From positions 651,865 through 715,864 of the forward strand of contig CM074814.1 of NCBI GenBank assembly GCA_037447605.1: a stretch of DNA of 64,000 nt, read 5' to 3'. How positions within the stretch are numbered: the stretch's first letter is position 1; every line of letters begins with the position of its first letter. This document shows, piece by piece, positions 1-11,416 of this stretch. A program made the translations under genes and the position numbers. This DNA is from Zygnema circumcarinatum. Its lineage: Eukaryota > Streptophyta > Zygnematophyceae > Zygnematales > Zygnemataceae. The notes below the pieces were generated by a model. That model made no database searches, was not told where the DNA came from, and worked only from the letters and a program-made list of their open reading frames with translations.

Positions 1-40
1 CCTCCCCCTCCCCCTCCGGTTCCGTTAACTGTGATTGCAG

Positions 41-225
41 TGCTGTTTGGCTCCTTCCTCCTCCCCCTCCTGTACGCGCGGAACGAGGAGGAGGTGGACG
101 CCATGGCTGCCCTCGCGGGGGAGCGGCTCAAGGAGACGCAGAGCCTCCTCAAGGAGAGGGCCCTCGGGCTGCAGCGCCACGTCAGCAGCAGGCTCCCAAA
201 GAGCCTTCAGAGGAAGCAGGACTGA
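41..225 (+). CDS. Reticulon-like (RTNLB) protein, last exon only
   Basis: This is the terminal exon of a gene that begins left of the window. A splice acceptor (gattgcag) ends at 40, the exon enters in phase 1, and the frame stops with TGA at 223-225. The visible ~61 residues begin with a hydrophobic stretch (LFGSFLLPLLY), followed by a charged, helical tail that ends in basic residues and Gln-Asp. Plant reticulons end the same way: the second half of the reticulon hairpin, a Y/R-E-x-x-VD motif, an Ala/Leu/Lys helix and a short basic tail. Reticulons insert as membrane wedges and shape tubular ER. The call rests on this short C-terminal match, so it is moderately secure; the N-terminal exons are needed to confirm it. 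Confidence 0.6.
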
Positions 226-1025
226 GCCTCGTCCATGGCCGTACACTCACTCTCTTAGGGCTTCTTGAGTGGGGTTCAAAGTTGAAAGCCTCGTTTGGGA
301 TGTGATGAAACAGTAGGGAGAGAGGAGGGAGAGAGGGGGGAGCGAGGGAGGCATAGTGGAGAGAGGGGGGGAGAGGGGGGGAGAGGGAGGCAGGGAGAGT
401 GGGAGGGAGAGAGGGGGGGAGGGGAGGGGAGGGATTGGCATGTGATGTGGGAGATGGGCGGCTGCACAACGTACAGGAATAAGGGGCCGTGTATAGTGTA
501 GCCCTGACTGTGCCCCCCCGCTCTTATTCCCTTTTTTTTTGGTTTTCCACCCATGAGGGTGATCGAGGCGGATCTTTCTAATTCCTCTACCAAACCGCTT
601 TAAAAAAGAGATGGATTCCTTTTCGGCACAGGAAGGTTGTACGTTGGAAAGTTGCCGTGGTTCGTTTGGTTTGAAATTCACCGTTTCCATAAAGCACACT
701 CTCTCCTTGTCCCCTTTCTTGGGGAAGTATTTCTTGTGTGGCAACAAGCGAAATTTCCTTCACATGGGTGCCATGCATATCTGTCCACTCATAATGGCAT
801 TACCAGCCGCATGGAAACAGCGATTTCCCACTACACGAGCATTCTGTGTAGGTTCCGTGGAATCCATCCATCCTACTGCCCACCCGAGAAATCTCGGGCA
901 ATTTTTCACCATTTTTCTTGGAGAACTATGTACTCCCCCCCCCCCCCCTTCCTTTTGGTTATCCCGCCCCTTTTCTTTTGAAATCACACCCTCCCATTTT
1001 GGCTATTACGCCCCCTGTTTTGTAA
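226..1025. other. Intergenic stretch with purine-rich tract
   Basis: No gene is recognisable here. It should hold the 3' UTR of the reticulon-like gene. Positions ~310-435 are an almost pure G/A tract and ~931-950 is a C-rich homopolymer run. Open frames crossing the tract are low-complexity. Confidence 0.6.
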
Positions 1026-2999
1026 TTACAACATGCAATTGTAATTGTGTAGACGAGTAAGGACTTTGAGCATGTGCTGTTCCTTTCGTCCTTTGTTCGG
1101 ATCGCTACGTAGCTCCTCCCTCCACTCCGCCACCTGCCGCCACGTGGACCAATTATGCTCAGCAGACCTGCTGAACCCTAGAAGCCATGGAACCTCTCAA
1201 AGCCATGGAAACACGAAATAAACCTTAAATTCGGGAAAGAAAACACTAACGCCGCAACAATACGAATCTCGAGTGCAATACCAACCGTACCGAGAGGAAC
1301 AGCGCTAAGTCCCAACACTCTGAAACTCGTCAACCTGCAAACAAACTAGAATACAAACCTACAGCCCTACAACCTTTTACGACCTTATTCAGACAACCCC
1401 ACAACAAGAAAAACTGAACTTAAGAAAATAAAAAAATGTAGGATTCTAGAACCATAAGCTTCTGAATGCCTCTGAAATCTTCCAAAGCAGGGGTTCAGAC
1501 TTCACCTCTTCAAGCGTCATTTTCTGCTCCTTCACAAACTGTTCAATGTCCTTCTCCACTTCCTCGTCCTCCTGTAGCAGCCGCACATGGACCGCCGTTT
1601 GTCAGCAAATTTGCTTCCTTTGAACCCTTTCAACTCTACACGCTTCCAAGGCTTTAACTCACACTTCAAACGCTAAGAAATTCCTCAAATCCTATAAATT
1701 ATCTAAACCGATTTTTTTTCTTCAAAATAATTGAAACGCCAGAAACCCTGGACGACCTCAAATTAATGGAACCGGAAAACCATAGAGAGCACAGAAACCT
1801 TTAGATTCTAGAATTCATCAATCAGGACTTGATCTTGGAAACCTTAAAAGTAACAACCCTTACGACAACCCTAGATGTGATCACTCCAGAAAGTAGCAAC
1901 CACAAAAACATTGGATAGCGCCACAACCCTAAGAACGCAGGCAGTCCAGGATCCATGAACGCTTCAAACCAAGAATCGGTACATCCGCTGCAAACGTAAC
2001 CAGCCTCCAAAGCGCCAGAAACTTACGAAAATTGAAAGTTCTGAAAACTAGGTGAATAAAATATCCGAGAAACTCCCAAATCCACCCCAAGAGCAAAAAG
2101 GTCGCAAGCCCTAAATCCCTCCATCGTGCTCACCCCGTCGACACTGCCATAGACGCTACACGCCAAAACCAAACCACACGCATTCAACCACGTCTGAGAC
2201 CCAAAATATCTCGGCGAACCCCAAAGCCAAAAATAAGCCAAAAAAGTCGACCACTGCACGCGAGCAGGTTTGCACACGTCACCTCCGTAACGAACGCGAC
2301 TGCACCGAGTCGGGCGAGTGGTCGGGCGGCGCTGCTTTCGTCTGGTCGTCGGACGTAACTAACATCGGCGAAACTATCAAAGTAACGGAATCTCCCGGCA
2401 GACGGTGGAAATATAAGAATGCTAGGGTTGCTGCTGCTTCCAGTGGCTGGCAATGGTTGATAGTTATTGACAGGTGGCCAAAATAAATGTCTTAAGTTCT
2501 CCAAGCAGCCATTCGGCTGAAAGATGGCGAGGAACGGATTCCAACAGTTGGTGAGGGCGACCAAACATGAAGTGCAGGCGAGCACGAAGGCCGTCACAGC
2601 CTCAAGTGATACGCAACATCTTGCCTCTTTCCGTAAATTTATAAGAGCAGTGTGGTAACCAGTCATAGCGGAAAGGATGTTATTGAGTCTAAAGGACACA
2701 TCACGCTTATTGTTGAAGAGCCAGGTCCAGAAGTTTTCTCTCGTCCTGCATTCACCTGCGATAATAATGGCACGATCGAGCGTTGCAATGTATGGGTCGA
2801 AGAGCTCCCTATTGCGAGCAACAGTCTTAACTCGGAGATCCCTTGCAAGCAGCCAAAAGTTCATGGCTTGTGTGCAGATTAATTCTCCCTCTTCCCGGAA
2901 TACGCGTGCGTCTACCCAGGCAGGCCGAACGTTTCCCGTACGCTCCTTAATGGAAGCAAGCAGACCTCGCCCCACCGCCGCCTCCTCCGCGGCAGCCAT
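1026..2999 (-). CDS. Helical-bundle protein of unknown function, copy L (HeLo/RPW8/MLKL-NTD-like candidate)
   Basis: Three exons on the minus strand are proposed: 2999-2283, 1571-1506 and 1133-1026, all joined in phase 0, giving ~296 residues. The start is the ATG at 2999, shared with its paralogue at 31323. Residues 1-140 are predominantly amphipathic helix. Conserved points are C-T-Q-A-M-N-F, L-A-R-D-L-R, an A-G-E-C-R turn, and F-W-T-W-L-F-N-N-K about 95 residues in, followed by a C-C-V-S segment and C-T-S-C-L. That spacing (a Cys after helix 2-3, then a W/F-rich K-containing helix) recalls the N-terminal four-helix domains of RPW8, plant MLKL and MCAfunc proteins, but no family is proven. 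The last exon (E-W-x-E-E-L ... DPN-x-G) is conserved in frame between copies, which argues for a real gene. Copy L carries an extra ~50 residues and a 711-bp intron absent from the other copy. Confidence 0.6.
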
Positions 3000-3524
3000 G
3001 GCCTCAAGGGACAGAGGTGGAGGGCTGGGCCGGCAGACGACCCCTCCGCGGCTTTCCCGTCACACGACGATATGTCCGTACTATGCACGGCGCGCCAAGT
3101 TCATGTCGGCGCAGGTGAATCATCAAAATGTCGGCACGCGAATGCGGTGGCGCCACGTGCCCCATTAGTGTCGGCGGGCCTGACGAGGGTCAACCGGGTC
3201 AACCGCGTCAGGACTTGCCAGGTGGCGGAACATGCACAGCCGGGCGGCATACTGTACGGCCGGCGGAGGCTAGGTCGCGTAGGTCACGTACGGTCAACAT
3301 GACAATGTCACATCACAGACTCAATACTCGTATTAAGGGGAGTTCCTCGTGGTTCCCCGTGCTGCTTTTGTCCGTGAAGATTGGATGGCCTCGCCATCGT
3401 GAAATCAATGCCATTTTCTCCCCTTTCTCCTATATAAGGGGAGCGGTTCTGGAGAAGATTGACCTTCTCGTGAATCGCAGTGCAGTGAGGATATCTTACG
3501 TTGGGCCCAGAAGATAAAGGGAAG

Positions 3525-3834
3525 TGTTGGGCTTGTGATGGGGTGGTATTTTCACGCAGCTTGGGATAAAGGTGGTTGAAGCTTAGTTCTAGTGTTGTAA
3601 AGTTGTATTCATTTTTTATCTTACTGAGTTTTAGGCTAGAGGATTTCTCCGTACATTTTCTAATTTCCACTGAGTTGTTCTCATACACTGAGTGTGCTCC
3701 TTGTGCACATCTTATGAGTGTGAGTGGGCAAGTCCGAGAAGATGTTAAGTCCCACCGAATGTGGGGGACAAGTGGTAACGCCACCCAAAGAGAGTGCTGC
3801 TTCAGCGGCACCAACGGAGGGCGTTGCATCAACA
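3525..3834 (+). mobile_element. LTR-like block, solo or 3' LTR remnant (left copy)
   Basis: A 310-bp segment starts TGTTGGG and ends ATCAACA, giving the 5-bp inverted ends TGTTG/CAACA typical of plant LTRs. It is preceded by a purine-rich run (AGAAGATAAAGGGAAG) that looks like a polypurine tract. Upstream at ~3431 is a TATATAAG box, so the true LTR could extend further left. No primer-binding site or retrotransposon coding region flanks it. Confidence 0.4.
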
Positions 3835-4990
3835 ATTAGTAGCAAAAATATTAAGCTTGTCAATACGGTAATCTAAAAATGAATGCAATGGCCGCGACCT
3901 TTACATTCCTGAAGAACTTTTTTTCACTACCGCCTGGCACACAACCGAATACATCGTGACCTGTCCTCTCTCTGTCGTCCTCTCTCTCTCTCTCTCTCTC
4001 TGCCATGGGCGGCAGACGGAGGCTCTGGGAGAGGCTTTGGGAGCGGGAGAGGGAGTGGGAGAGGGAGAGGGAGTCCTGCGATTGGCGCTGGGCGGAAGAA
4101 AGGACGAAAGGGATCCCGGCGGAATCGGGGCAGGGCAGGCCCGTCATACTGTAATCGTCAGTCACTACGGGACAAAAGTATTTGTACGACTACATGCTAC
4201 AGTAACTTGCGCACAAAACAAAAGCGCAATGATTGCGACGGCGGCCGTCCGAACTCAACCGGCCGGCCGGCCGGCCGGCGAGGGCGGCCGGTCCGCCGGC
4301 CGGCAACTTCCGCCTCTTTGTACTGCGGCGATCCGGCTCCCTTCCACATGCGACAAGCGTGACCGCCAGTCGAGCACTGCCACGTGACGGTACGTGACTG
4401 CACGAGCTTAGATTTTGTCATGTGCAATCAGGCAACAGCAGTGTGCTCATAGAGTTCTTATGGGATTTTGTTGACACGTGTCGTTCTCCGACAGCTTCTA
4501 CGTGTCACGTCGTGCCACGTGGCATTCTGTCGATTGAGAACCAGTGCGCCTTAGGGGCGCCCTTCCGCCCCCTCCCATCCTTCCGCCATGGTGGCAGGCG
4601 GAGGGAAAGAGAGAGGGAGAGGGAGAGGGAGAGATAGAGACGTTTCCGCGGTCTTCCTGCTTGGATCCAGCTCGCGTCTCTCTCTCCAAGCAGCCTTTCC
4701 GCCCTCAGTACTTTGTTGAATGGCATCAAGCAGATAATAAACGACATGAACAACAATAACAACAACAACAATACAGACTCAATACACAACACACGTATCC
4801 CCAAAAGATCTTCATTCCAAAACAGACCTGGAGCATAAGCATCCTATGCTTTTTCTTTAAGGCTCCGGTTATCAAAATCTCAGAATGCTGTAATCTGATA
4901 CAGTTCCTTCCTAAAACCCAACGGCCAACAAACAACACGATCAAACAACATGATCCATACGATCAACGGTCTAGGGATTCACAACTCACA

Positions 4991-5200
4991 CCTCGGTGAC
5001 CTTCGCGGTTGCTTCTAGGGAGGGCTTGAAGCGTTGTTGAGCCTAGGCGTAGTTTTCCGCTCCTCGCTTTTTTTCCTTTATGCTTAGGTCCTTTGCGACC
5101 ACTAGCTCTTCGTGGTTCCCCATGCTGATTTTTGCCATGTTCATTTGATGGCCTCGCCATCGTGAGATCAATGCCACACCTTTTACGCTTACTTGACGTG
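4991..5200 (+). repeat. Dispersed repeat A, copy 1
   Basis: About 210 bp, shared with 34594-34800 and 43676-43860. It begins CGGTGACCTTCGCGG, continues through a GCTCCTCGCTTTTTT string and GGTCCTTTGCGACC (itself nearly palindromic), and ends in module M: a GATGGCCTCGCCATC hairpin (5147-5161) followed by GTGAGATCAATGCCA. No coding capacity was seen. It could be a non-autonomous element or a detached LTR U3. Confidence 0.7.
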
Positions 5201-5232
5201 TGACTCCGTCCGTGCAGTTCTGTATATAGTAC

Positions 5233-5263
5233 AGTACAGTACTGTAGTACAGTACGGTACTCG
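5233..5263. promoter_or_regulatory. GTAC cluster upstream of the G beta start
   Basis: Six GTAC tetramers occur in ~31 bp (agtacagtacagtactg... type), about 380 bp before the ATG. GTAC is the core bound by SPL-family factors, but similar clusters also precede unrelated genes in this window, so no copper link is implied here. Confidence 0.35.
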
Positions 5264-5644
5264 ATTCTTGCTCGCTGGAAGGAATATTTGCAGGATCTGA
5301 CTCTTGAAGGTCAGCTGGCCTTCCTGCAAAGCTAGAGAAACTTGAAGACATGAAGCTTTCACGGAGAATTTGCAACATTTGATAGATCTTTAGTGCATCA
5401 TCTCCTGGAATTTCTTGGATCTGATCAGTATTCTGTGCAAGAGCTGCCCGATGCAGTGAGAAACCCTAAAGTTGACTTTTTGCCCTGAAGCCCTCGCCCT
5501 CTGAAACCCTAAATGCGTTAAAATTTCCTCCAAACTCTTAGCTGTTACGTCGGCATTGGATATGTCAATGTAATAGCATTCTGATGACTTGAGTTACCCT
5601 AAAAGTTGTGCAGAAGGTGCGCTGATGGGCGTGCCTTTGCCATC

Positions 5645-7993
5645 ATGGGTCGCTCGGCGGCTCTGCAAGTGAAGGAGCTGCAGCTGCAGCGCGGATACTT
5701 GAGCGATGCGCTGCAGAAATCGCGGGATAAGAGAGCGGATGCCACATGTTTGTTCCGCACTTCACTTCATTTAACTTCAGATCCATTTACTTTATTTTGT
5801 TTTCTTTCCATTTTTTAGATTTTTCAACTGCGCTTCCTGCAGCAATCTTCAGGGTCTGAGCGTCTGTGTATTTCTGTTGAAGTATTTAATACATCTGCTT
5901 AAGAATAACTCGTGCTCGAATTTGCTTCAGAATTCAATCTGGAGGAGTATAAAGGAAAAATAAAGGAAAGGAAAAGGAGAAAATAAAGGGGGAGGAGGTC
6001 AGATAGGAGACGAAATGGTTAAGGACAATGCAGATGGATAGGACGAGAGGGACCGAGAGTTAAGGCGAGGGATGATGGTGGATGGGGTGAGGGAGGTGAG
6101 AGAAACTTGAAAAATGAACGTGATTACGAGCTGGAGGATTCTCAATGGGCTTCTGGACTACGCGTACTTGTAACACAGACTATAATTGAACATTTGTTCT
6201 TTACTCATTCTGGCCTCATATTGCCGGTGCAGTGTCCACATCTTTTCAGAAGCACAAGGAGGTGAAGAAAAGTGTGAACCCCGATTTGGAGTGCGTCCGG
6301 ACCCTCACAGGCCATACAGGACGAGTAAGGCAACCGACTTTTGACGAGATAATGTATGCAGTTGGGATGTGTGTTTTATAGTCTACTGAAGGAACATACA
6401 ATCATGCCAGGCTATACTCGATTAGAGTCCTTGAGATTGCATTATTTGTACAATGCATTGAGTTTTACTTCTTCTATGTGCAAGGACCAGCAGCCCCATT
6501 GAAATAGCAAGTTCATGTTTTGCTGTAAGTCAAGCGATTTTCATGTCTTTATGGTCTTCCCAGTTTGCTATCCATTCAAGTCACAAATTCTTAAAGTCGG
6601 TCCATTCTAGATTCCGATTCTGTGCTGCCCTTCAAGACGTCTTACCTCATGTTTCATTGCTTCACTTGCAGGTCTACGCTATAAATTGGTCTCAGCGGCA
6701 GGTTGATTCGATTGTCAGCGTCTCACAGGTGCTCCCACAGACCCTCACTTCAGGGCTTACGTTTAGGGTTCTGTACCCTTGTCACGACTTATACTTTTTT
6801 TGAAATTTTCTCCGCATACAGAGTCTGCGGTTATGACGTTCCTTTGCAGTGGTGTTTTTTCAAGCTGATAACCCACCCTTGACTGACTCTCCTCCTTCGT
6901 AGAATCTTCAGACTTCCTTAGGTCTCGATCCTGCTTGTTCAGAATCTTTGATTATTTTGTGTTCCAATTGCTCATATCATGTGTATTGAGATGTGCAGGA
7001 TGGGAGGCTCCTTGTATGGGATGCTCTGACCGGCTTCAAAACAAATGTCATTCGACCCTCCTCCCAATGGCTCATGACCTGCGCTTTCTCCCCCGGAGGG
7101 GAATCCGTTGCTTGCGGAGGTCTTGACAATGCGTGCTCTATCTATCGATTAAGTCCGGACTTTGATCCCGAAGAGAATGTTCCGTGCTATCAGATGCTGG
7201 TAAGCTACTCACGTAATGCTCCCTCCCTTCCACCCCTCTTCCCCCCTCTCTCTCTCTCTCACACACACTTTCTCGCTCGCTCTCGCTCTCTGTCTCTACT
7301 CTCCTCGCACTCTCTCTCTCTCGCTCTGCTCCTTCGCTGTCTCTGTCGTTTCAGGGTTCAATTAAGCTTTATTTTGTTGAAGACGTTACATACCATATCA
7401 AAGTCATAATTTTGGAGGGAGCAAGAGACGTTACAGTAGACCATTCTGGATGGTTAGGGCTTTGGGATTTGTTAACGTCGTCAAGATTTGAGCAGAAGAA
7501 TTGTTTCAACTCCCAGAAACATAGTCCCTCACTGCAGAAAGGCTTCAAAACCCTAAAATGTGTCTTCACTCGCGAGGCAGTAACATATGGGGGGGGTCAG
7601 GGATGCTGTGATGTGATGTGATTGAGGGAACAGACGGGGCACAATGGCTACATTTCATGTTGCCGTTATATACCGGAGAGAGAAAATTTAATCATCACAG
7701 CATCTGGAGATCAAACATGCATTCTTTGGAACTATGAGGTCAACGCACGACTTCAGACTTTTGCATCACATACAAGTGATGTCATGTGGTATGTACGGCA
7801 TGGCAAACATCCTCCTTTTGTTTCTGGAAATCGTTGACTTTTACAATGCTTCTTTTCCAGAAATAGCCTCAAAGGAAGTTTGAAACATGGCATTACTTTC
7901 ATTTTCCGAATGTCCTGCAAACCCTTGAAGCCCATAAAAGTCCTGAAAGCTTCAAATCGCCCTAAAGATCCACGAAACTCTTTAATGCTTGAG

Positions 7994-8045
<52 letters not shown>

Positions 8046-10543
8046 TCTCTCTCTCTCTCTCGCACTCTCTCTCTCTCTCTAATTTCCAAAGCTTGAATCA
8101 ACTTCAAAATGTTAAATCTCTTCCTCACCTTTCTTTGTGCAGCATCTCCCCCAGTCCTGTTGATCCTCACCAGTTTCTATCCGGCTCATGTGACGCGACA
8201 TGTAAGTTGTGGGACACTCGCTCTGCAGACAATTCAGTCGCAACTTTTTACAGCGATGCCACGAATTCAGCAGATGTGAATTCAGTTCAGTTTGTGGGAC
8301 ATGGAAACTGTTTCGTGGCGGGATATGAGGATGGCCGATGTGCCGCATACGACACAAGAACAAGGCATCGGTTAGAGACTTATTCTCCTCAAAAGGTGAG
8401 AATCTGATGCGTTTTATGAGAGCTGAATTTGAAGTTTCTGCAATGTTTCCTCGCTCTGTTTGCTGCGGCTGTGAAGATATTAGGGCTGTGCCTTTATGAG
8501 GGCTTATGAGAACAGGAGTCTTTAGGGTTTCCAGAGTTATTGAAAGAGAAATAGAGCCAAGGCATTAGGGATTTGATTACTTTAATTTTCGGAGTTTTTC
8601 TGTTCATATAAGTCCCTGCCATCAAGGCTTCAAGTGTATTGTTTCCTCGGGCAGGCAATCTGAATTTTTTGTTGCAGAAAAATAGGTCGTTGAGAGGGAG
8701 GTCAAGGGAGTGACATCTGTCGAGACCTCTCTTTCTGGACGTCTTCTATTTGTCGCTTATGCATCTTCGGATCTTCTTATTTGGGATACTCTCACAGCCC
8801 AGGTTTGTTCCTTATAGTTCTGTATACTTTGTACTTTCCAACAGCTTGAAAACTCGTCCACACTGTAGCTCTTACTTTCGTTGATTGACCAATAAAATCA
8901 TGGCAAAAAAATCAAGACCTGGAAGGGAAACAGAACCGTTTCATCAGTGTTCCCGAAGGTAGTGGTTCTGCTGTGTAGCAGACTGACAGGTGGCAGAATG
9001 GCATTGGTCCCCGCAGGTTGTGGGCTGCCTCGATGAGCATCTGAAAAGAGTCACTTCTGTCGGTCTCTGCGCTGACGGCTCCGCTCTCTGCACAGCGAGC
9101 TGGGATGCAACTCTCAAGGTGAGCAAACAATTAGCTTTTCTTTCACTATCGCTACCTCCTCTCCCTCTGTCCTGTCCCCTGGGTTCCCCCACCTCCCACT
9201 GCCCCTCCTTTATCTTCCTGCTACTCTTCCCCCTTCTCTCTTACCCACTTCCCCTTTCTCGCTGACTACCCCCTTGCCCTCGTCCTTTTTTGTCTTCCCC
9301 CCCACTTCTCCCTCGTCTCGCTTCTCTTCTTCCTCCTCTCCCCCGCTCCCCCGTCCTCTAACGCCCCCCCCTTCTGCCTGCTTGTCTCTTCTTTCGACTT
9401 CTCCTCCCAATTCCCCCTCCCCTACCCCTTCTCTATCTCACTCTCCCTCTGTCTCCTTCCCCCTCCAGTCTTTCCCAATTTTTACTCTTCCTAGTCATTC
9501 TATAAAAGTCAGTGTGCTCAAACCAACTCGCCTTGGTGGGTGTGAAGGTGTGGAGTACCGCCCCAACATAACCTACCTTTACTTTATCAAAAAGGACACT
9601 GCGATTCTCGAGCAGCAGCAGCAAGTTCAACCTCAACAAAGCTCTTTGTAATGTCGCCTTCACATTGGCCACTCCGCTGCAGTTACCTTTCCAGAAATTG
9701 AAGGAATTGGTGGAAATCGTTGCTTCAAATCGCGTCCTTATTTACCAGCCTTGCATGACCTAAAGCTCGCCTCTTATCAAGCCCTAGAACAGGCTAAAAG
9801 TCGGGCTAAAAGTGTGTTGTTATCAGGGTGTGAAGCAATAGGAGCACACAGTTGCAGTTTAGTTATTGGCTGCCCCTATCGCCTTCTGCCCACTTTAGAG
9901 TGGGGGGGTTCTGTGCCGCCCTGTCGTAGGGGCAGCTGAGGGACCACCCTCCCATGGTCCCTGCTTCCAATAGAACGAAAGTGACTGGGTGACCACGAAC
10001 TCGTGTTTCTATTGTGGTCTACTAACAGAAGAGTGTGCAGAAAAAATGTGCAAAAAGAAAATGTAAAAAACCAGTGTAAAGGGTCACAAATGACCTATGA
10101 ACAAGAGAAAGGCCAAGAGGGGAACTATGCTCCTCTGCTGTGTGAAGCAATAGGAGCACACAGTTGCAGTTTAGTTATTGGCTGCCCCTATCGCCTTCTG
10201 CCCACTTTAGAGTGGGGGGGTTCTGTGCCGCCCTGTCGTAGGGGCAGCTGAGGGACCACCCTCCCATGGTCCCTGCTTCCAATAGAACGAAAGTGACTGG
10301 GTGACCACGAACTCGTGTTTCTATTGTGGTCTACTAACAGAAGAGTATGCAGAAAAAATGTGCAAAAAGAAAATGTAAAAAACCAGTGTAAAGGGTCACA
10401 AATGACCTATGAACAAGAGAAAGGCCAAGAGGGGAACTATGCTCCTCTGCTGCTTCGTTTCATACCAGGTTGAGCCCCTTCCTATGGAAGACGTGAACAT
10501 CGCAAGCACAGCCAAGGCAGGAAGGACAAAGGCACTCAAGTAA
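5645..10543 (+). CDS. AGB1: Heterotrimeric G-protein beta subunit
   Basis: Nine exons are proposed: 5645-5747, 6233-6324, 6672-6728, 6999-7195, 7627-7788, 8143-8395, 8686-8802, 9017-9118 and 10469-10543, giving ~385 residues (plant G beta ~377). The first ~35 residues form the N-terminal coiled coil that pairs with G gamma. Seven WD40 blades follow; landmarks are TLTGHTGR, DGRLLVWDALTGFKTN, GGLDNACSIY, SGDQTCILW, SGSCDATCKLWDTRSADNSV, SGRLLF.AYASSDLLIWDTL and SADGSALCTASWDATLK-like motifs. The protein should sit at the plasma membrane with G gamma, relaying G alpha signals. Intron 4 closes in frame only with a GC donor (CAG AT|GCTGG). The last exon adds an unusual basic tail (VEPLPMEDVN...KALK) in place of the canonical IWA end. 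The fifth blade is more diverged than in land plants. Confidence 0.9.
7996..8080 (+). repeat. (CT)n microsatellite in G beta intron 5
   Basis: An almost pure CT dinucleotide run of ~85 bp with a few interruptions (CCCTCT, CGCACT). It lies ~60 bp before the splice acceptor of exon 6 and may act as an extended polypyrimidine region. Confidence 0.9.
9829..10452 (+). repeat. 312-bp tandem duplication in the last G beta intron
   Basis: Copies at 9829-10140 and 10141-10452 are head to tail. By eye they differ at one position (agagTGTGCAG versus agagTATGCAG), so the event is recent. Each copy opens with TGTGAAGCAATAGGAGCACACA (a small inverted repeat TGTG/CACA) and ends GCTCCTCTGCTG. No coding or RNA gene was recognised inside. 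Confidence 0.95.
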
Positions 10544-11416
10544 AGTGTTGTTGTTTACATTAGATGATTGAACAATGTCCTACGTCTATTTGTAAACATT
10601 TTGGTACCATAGACCTCTTGTATTCTAGGACTTGGAACCCCAAAACTTGGTATTAATTGCTATATAAGGAACGGAAACGGAAGCTTTTAACATAGCTGAA
10701 AGTTCGTTCTTCACATATTTGACAGCTTCTCCAAGTCTTTGTTGCGACATTCGTCATTCGTGAAGTCAGCTGAATTCGAGTTGACTGAATAACCAAGACC
10801 TAGTCTGAACCTGGCCACCAAGAGTCCATCTCAAAGCCTCTAAAGTCAATAGGATCGCCGTAAAGCAAAAATAGAAAAATAACAAGACTACGCGGAGACA
10901 GTACGGTCCCTTGGTAACGCCCCGCTCTTCGCCCGCCCCCGCCCAGCTCCCTCCCTCCCTCCGTACGGTCGCCCCAATAATGTGCCCGCCCCGCCCCGCC
11001 CCGCCGCCAGTCGCCGCCGTCCGCCTCGTTCGTTCGTCAGTTTTTGTTTGGGGGCCCGTTCCTTCCCTTCCCTTTCCTTCCCTCCGGTCGGTCGGTCCGG
11101 TCCGGTCCGCGCCCGTCCGCGGCCGCCGCGCCGCCCCGGAGGCAAGCGCTGCGCACCGCGTACGCACCGACATTCGCCCGTGCCACCGTGCCACCGCGTG
11201 CGCCGACGGCCCCTCCCTCGCACGTGTGCGTTGACTTCCGTCGGGGGGGGGGGGGGGGGTGGCGCCGTGGCGCGGCGAATAAAAGGGAGAGAAAGAGAGA
11301 GATGAGCAGCACCGCCTCGCTCTCGACCTCTGTCTCGCTCTCCGGCGCAGCGCCCTCCCTCCCTCCCTCCCTCCCTCCCTCTCTCCCTCCTGCTCTCAGA
11401 GCGCGCACCGCCCGCC
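10544..11416. promoter_or_regulatory. G beta 3' region and GC-rich pherophorin promoter
   Basis: From ~10880 the DNA becomes very G/C rich, with CCGTCC/GGTCGGTC and CCCGCC runs and a poly-G stretch (~11243-11260). A possible TATA-like AATAAAAG lies at ~11278, ~140 bp before the pherophorin ATG. A (CCCT)n tract follows at ~11355-11395. Long open frames here on both strands are composition artefacts. Confidence 0.5.

Larger units (their letters stand above)
1026..4775 (-). repeat. Left arm of a large inverted duplication
   Basis: Read on the minus strand, 4775 down to 1026 matches 28783-32368 of the plus strand almost end to end. The match starts at a GTT-rich string with CATGTCGTTyA, passes a GA/CT-rich G-box region and a CCGGCCGG-rich palindromic patch (4255-4305), then an LTR-like block (3525-3834) and a TATATAAG site (~3431), and ends with the helical gene. 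Substitutions and small indels are spread throughout, so the duplication is not very recent. The right arm has an extra ~0.7 kb insert that this arm lacks. Confidence 0.8.
3000..5644. other. Region between copy L gene and G beta: shared promoter arm, repeats, GTAC cluster
   Basis: No further gene is supported. The stretch holds the upstream half of the left arm, a CT tract (~3965-4003), G-box-like CCACGTGGC/CACGTGAC sites (~4380, ~4515), a repeat-A copy (4991-5200), and a tight run of GTAC tetramers at ~5233-5263. A TATATAG string at ~5224 could be the TATA box of the G beta gene. Confidence 0.55.

Noticed and set aside
247-747. 166-codon minus-strand frame in the 0.2-0.75 kb spacer
   Set aside because: Mostly PPLSLPLSLPP from the purine tract, with no family match.
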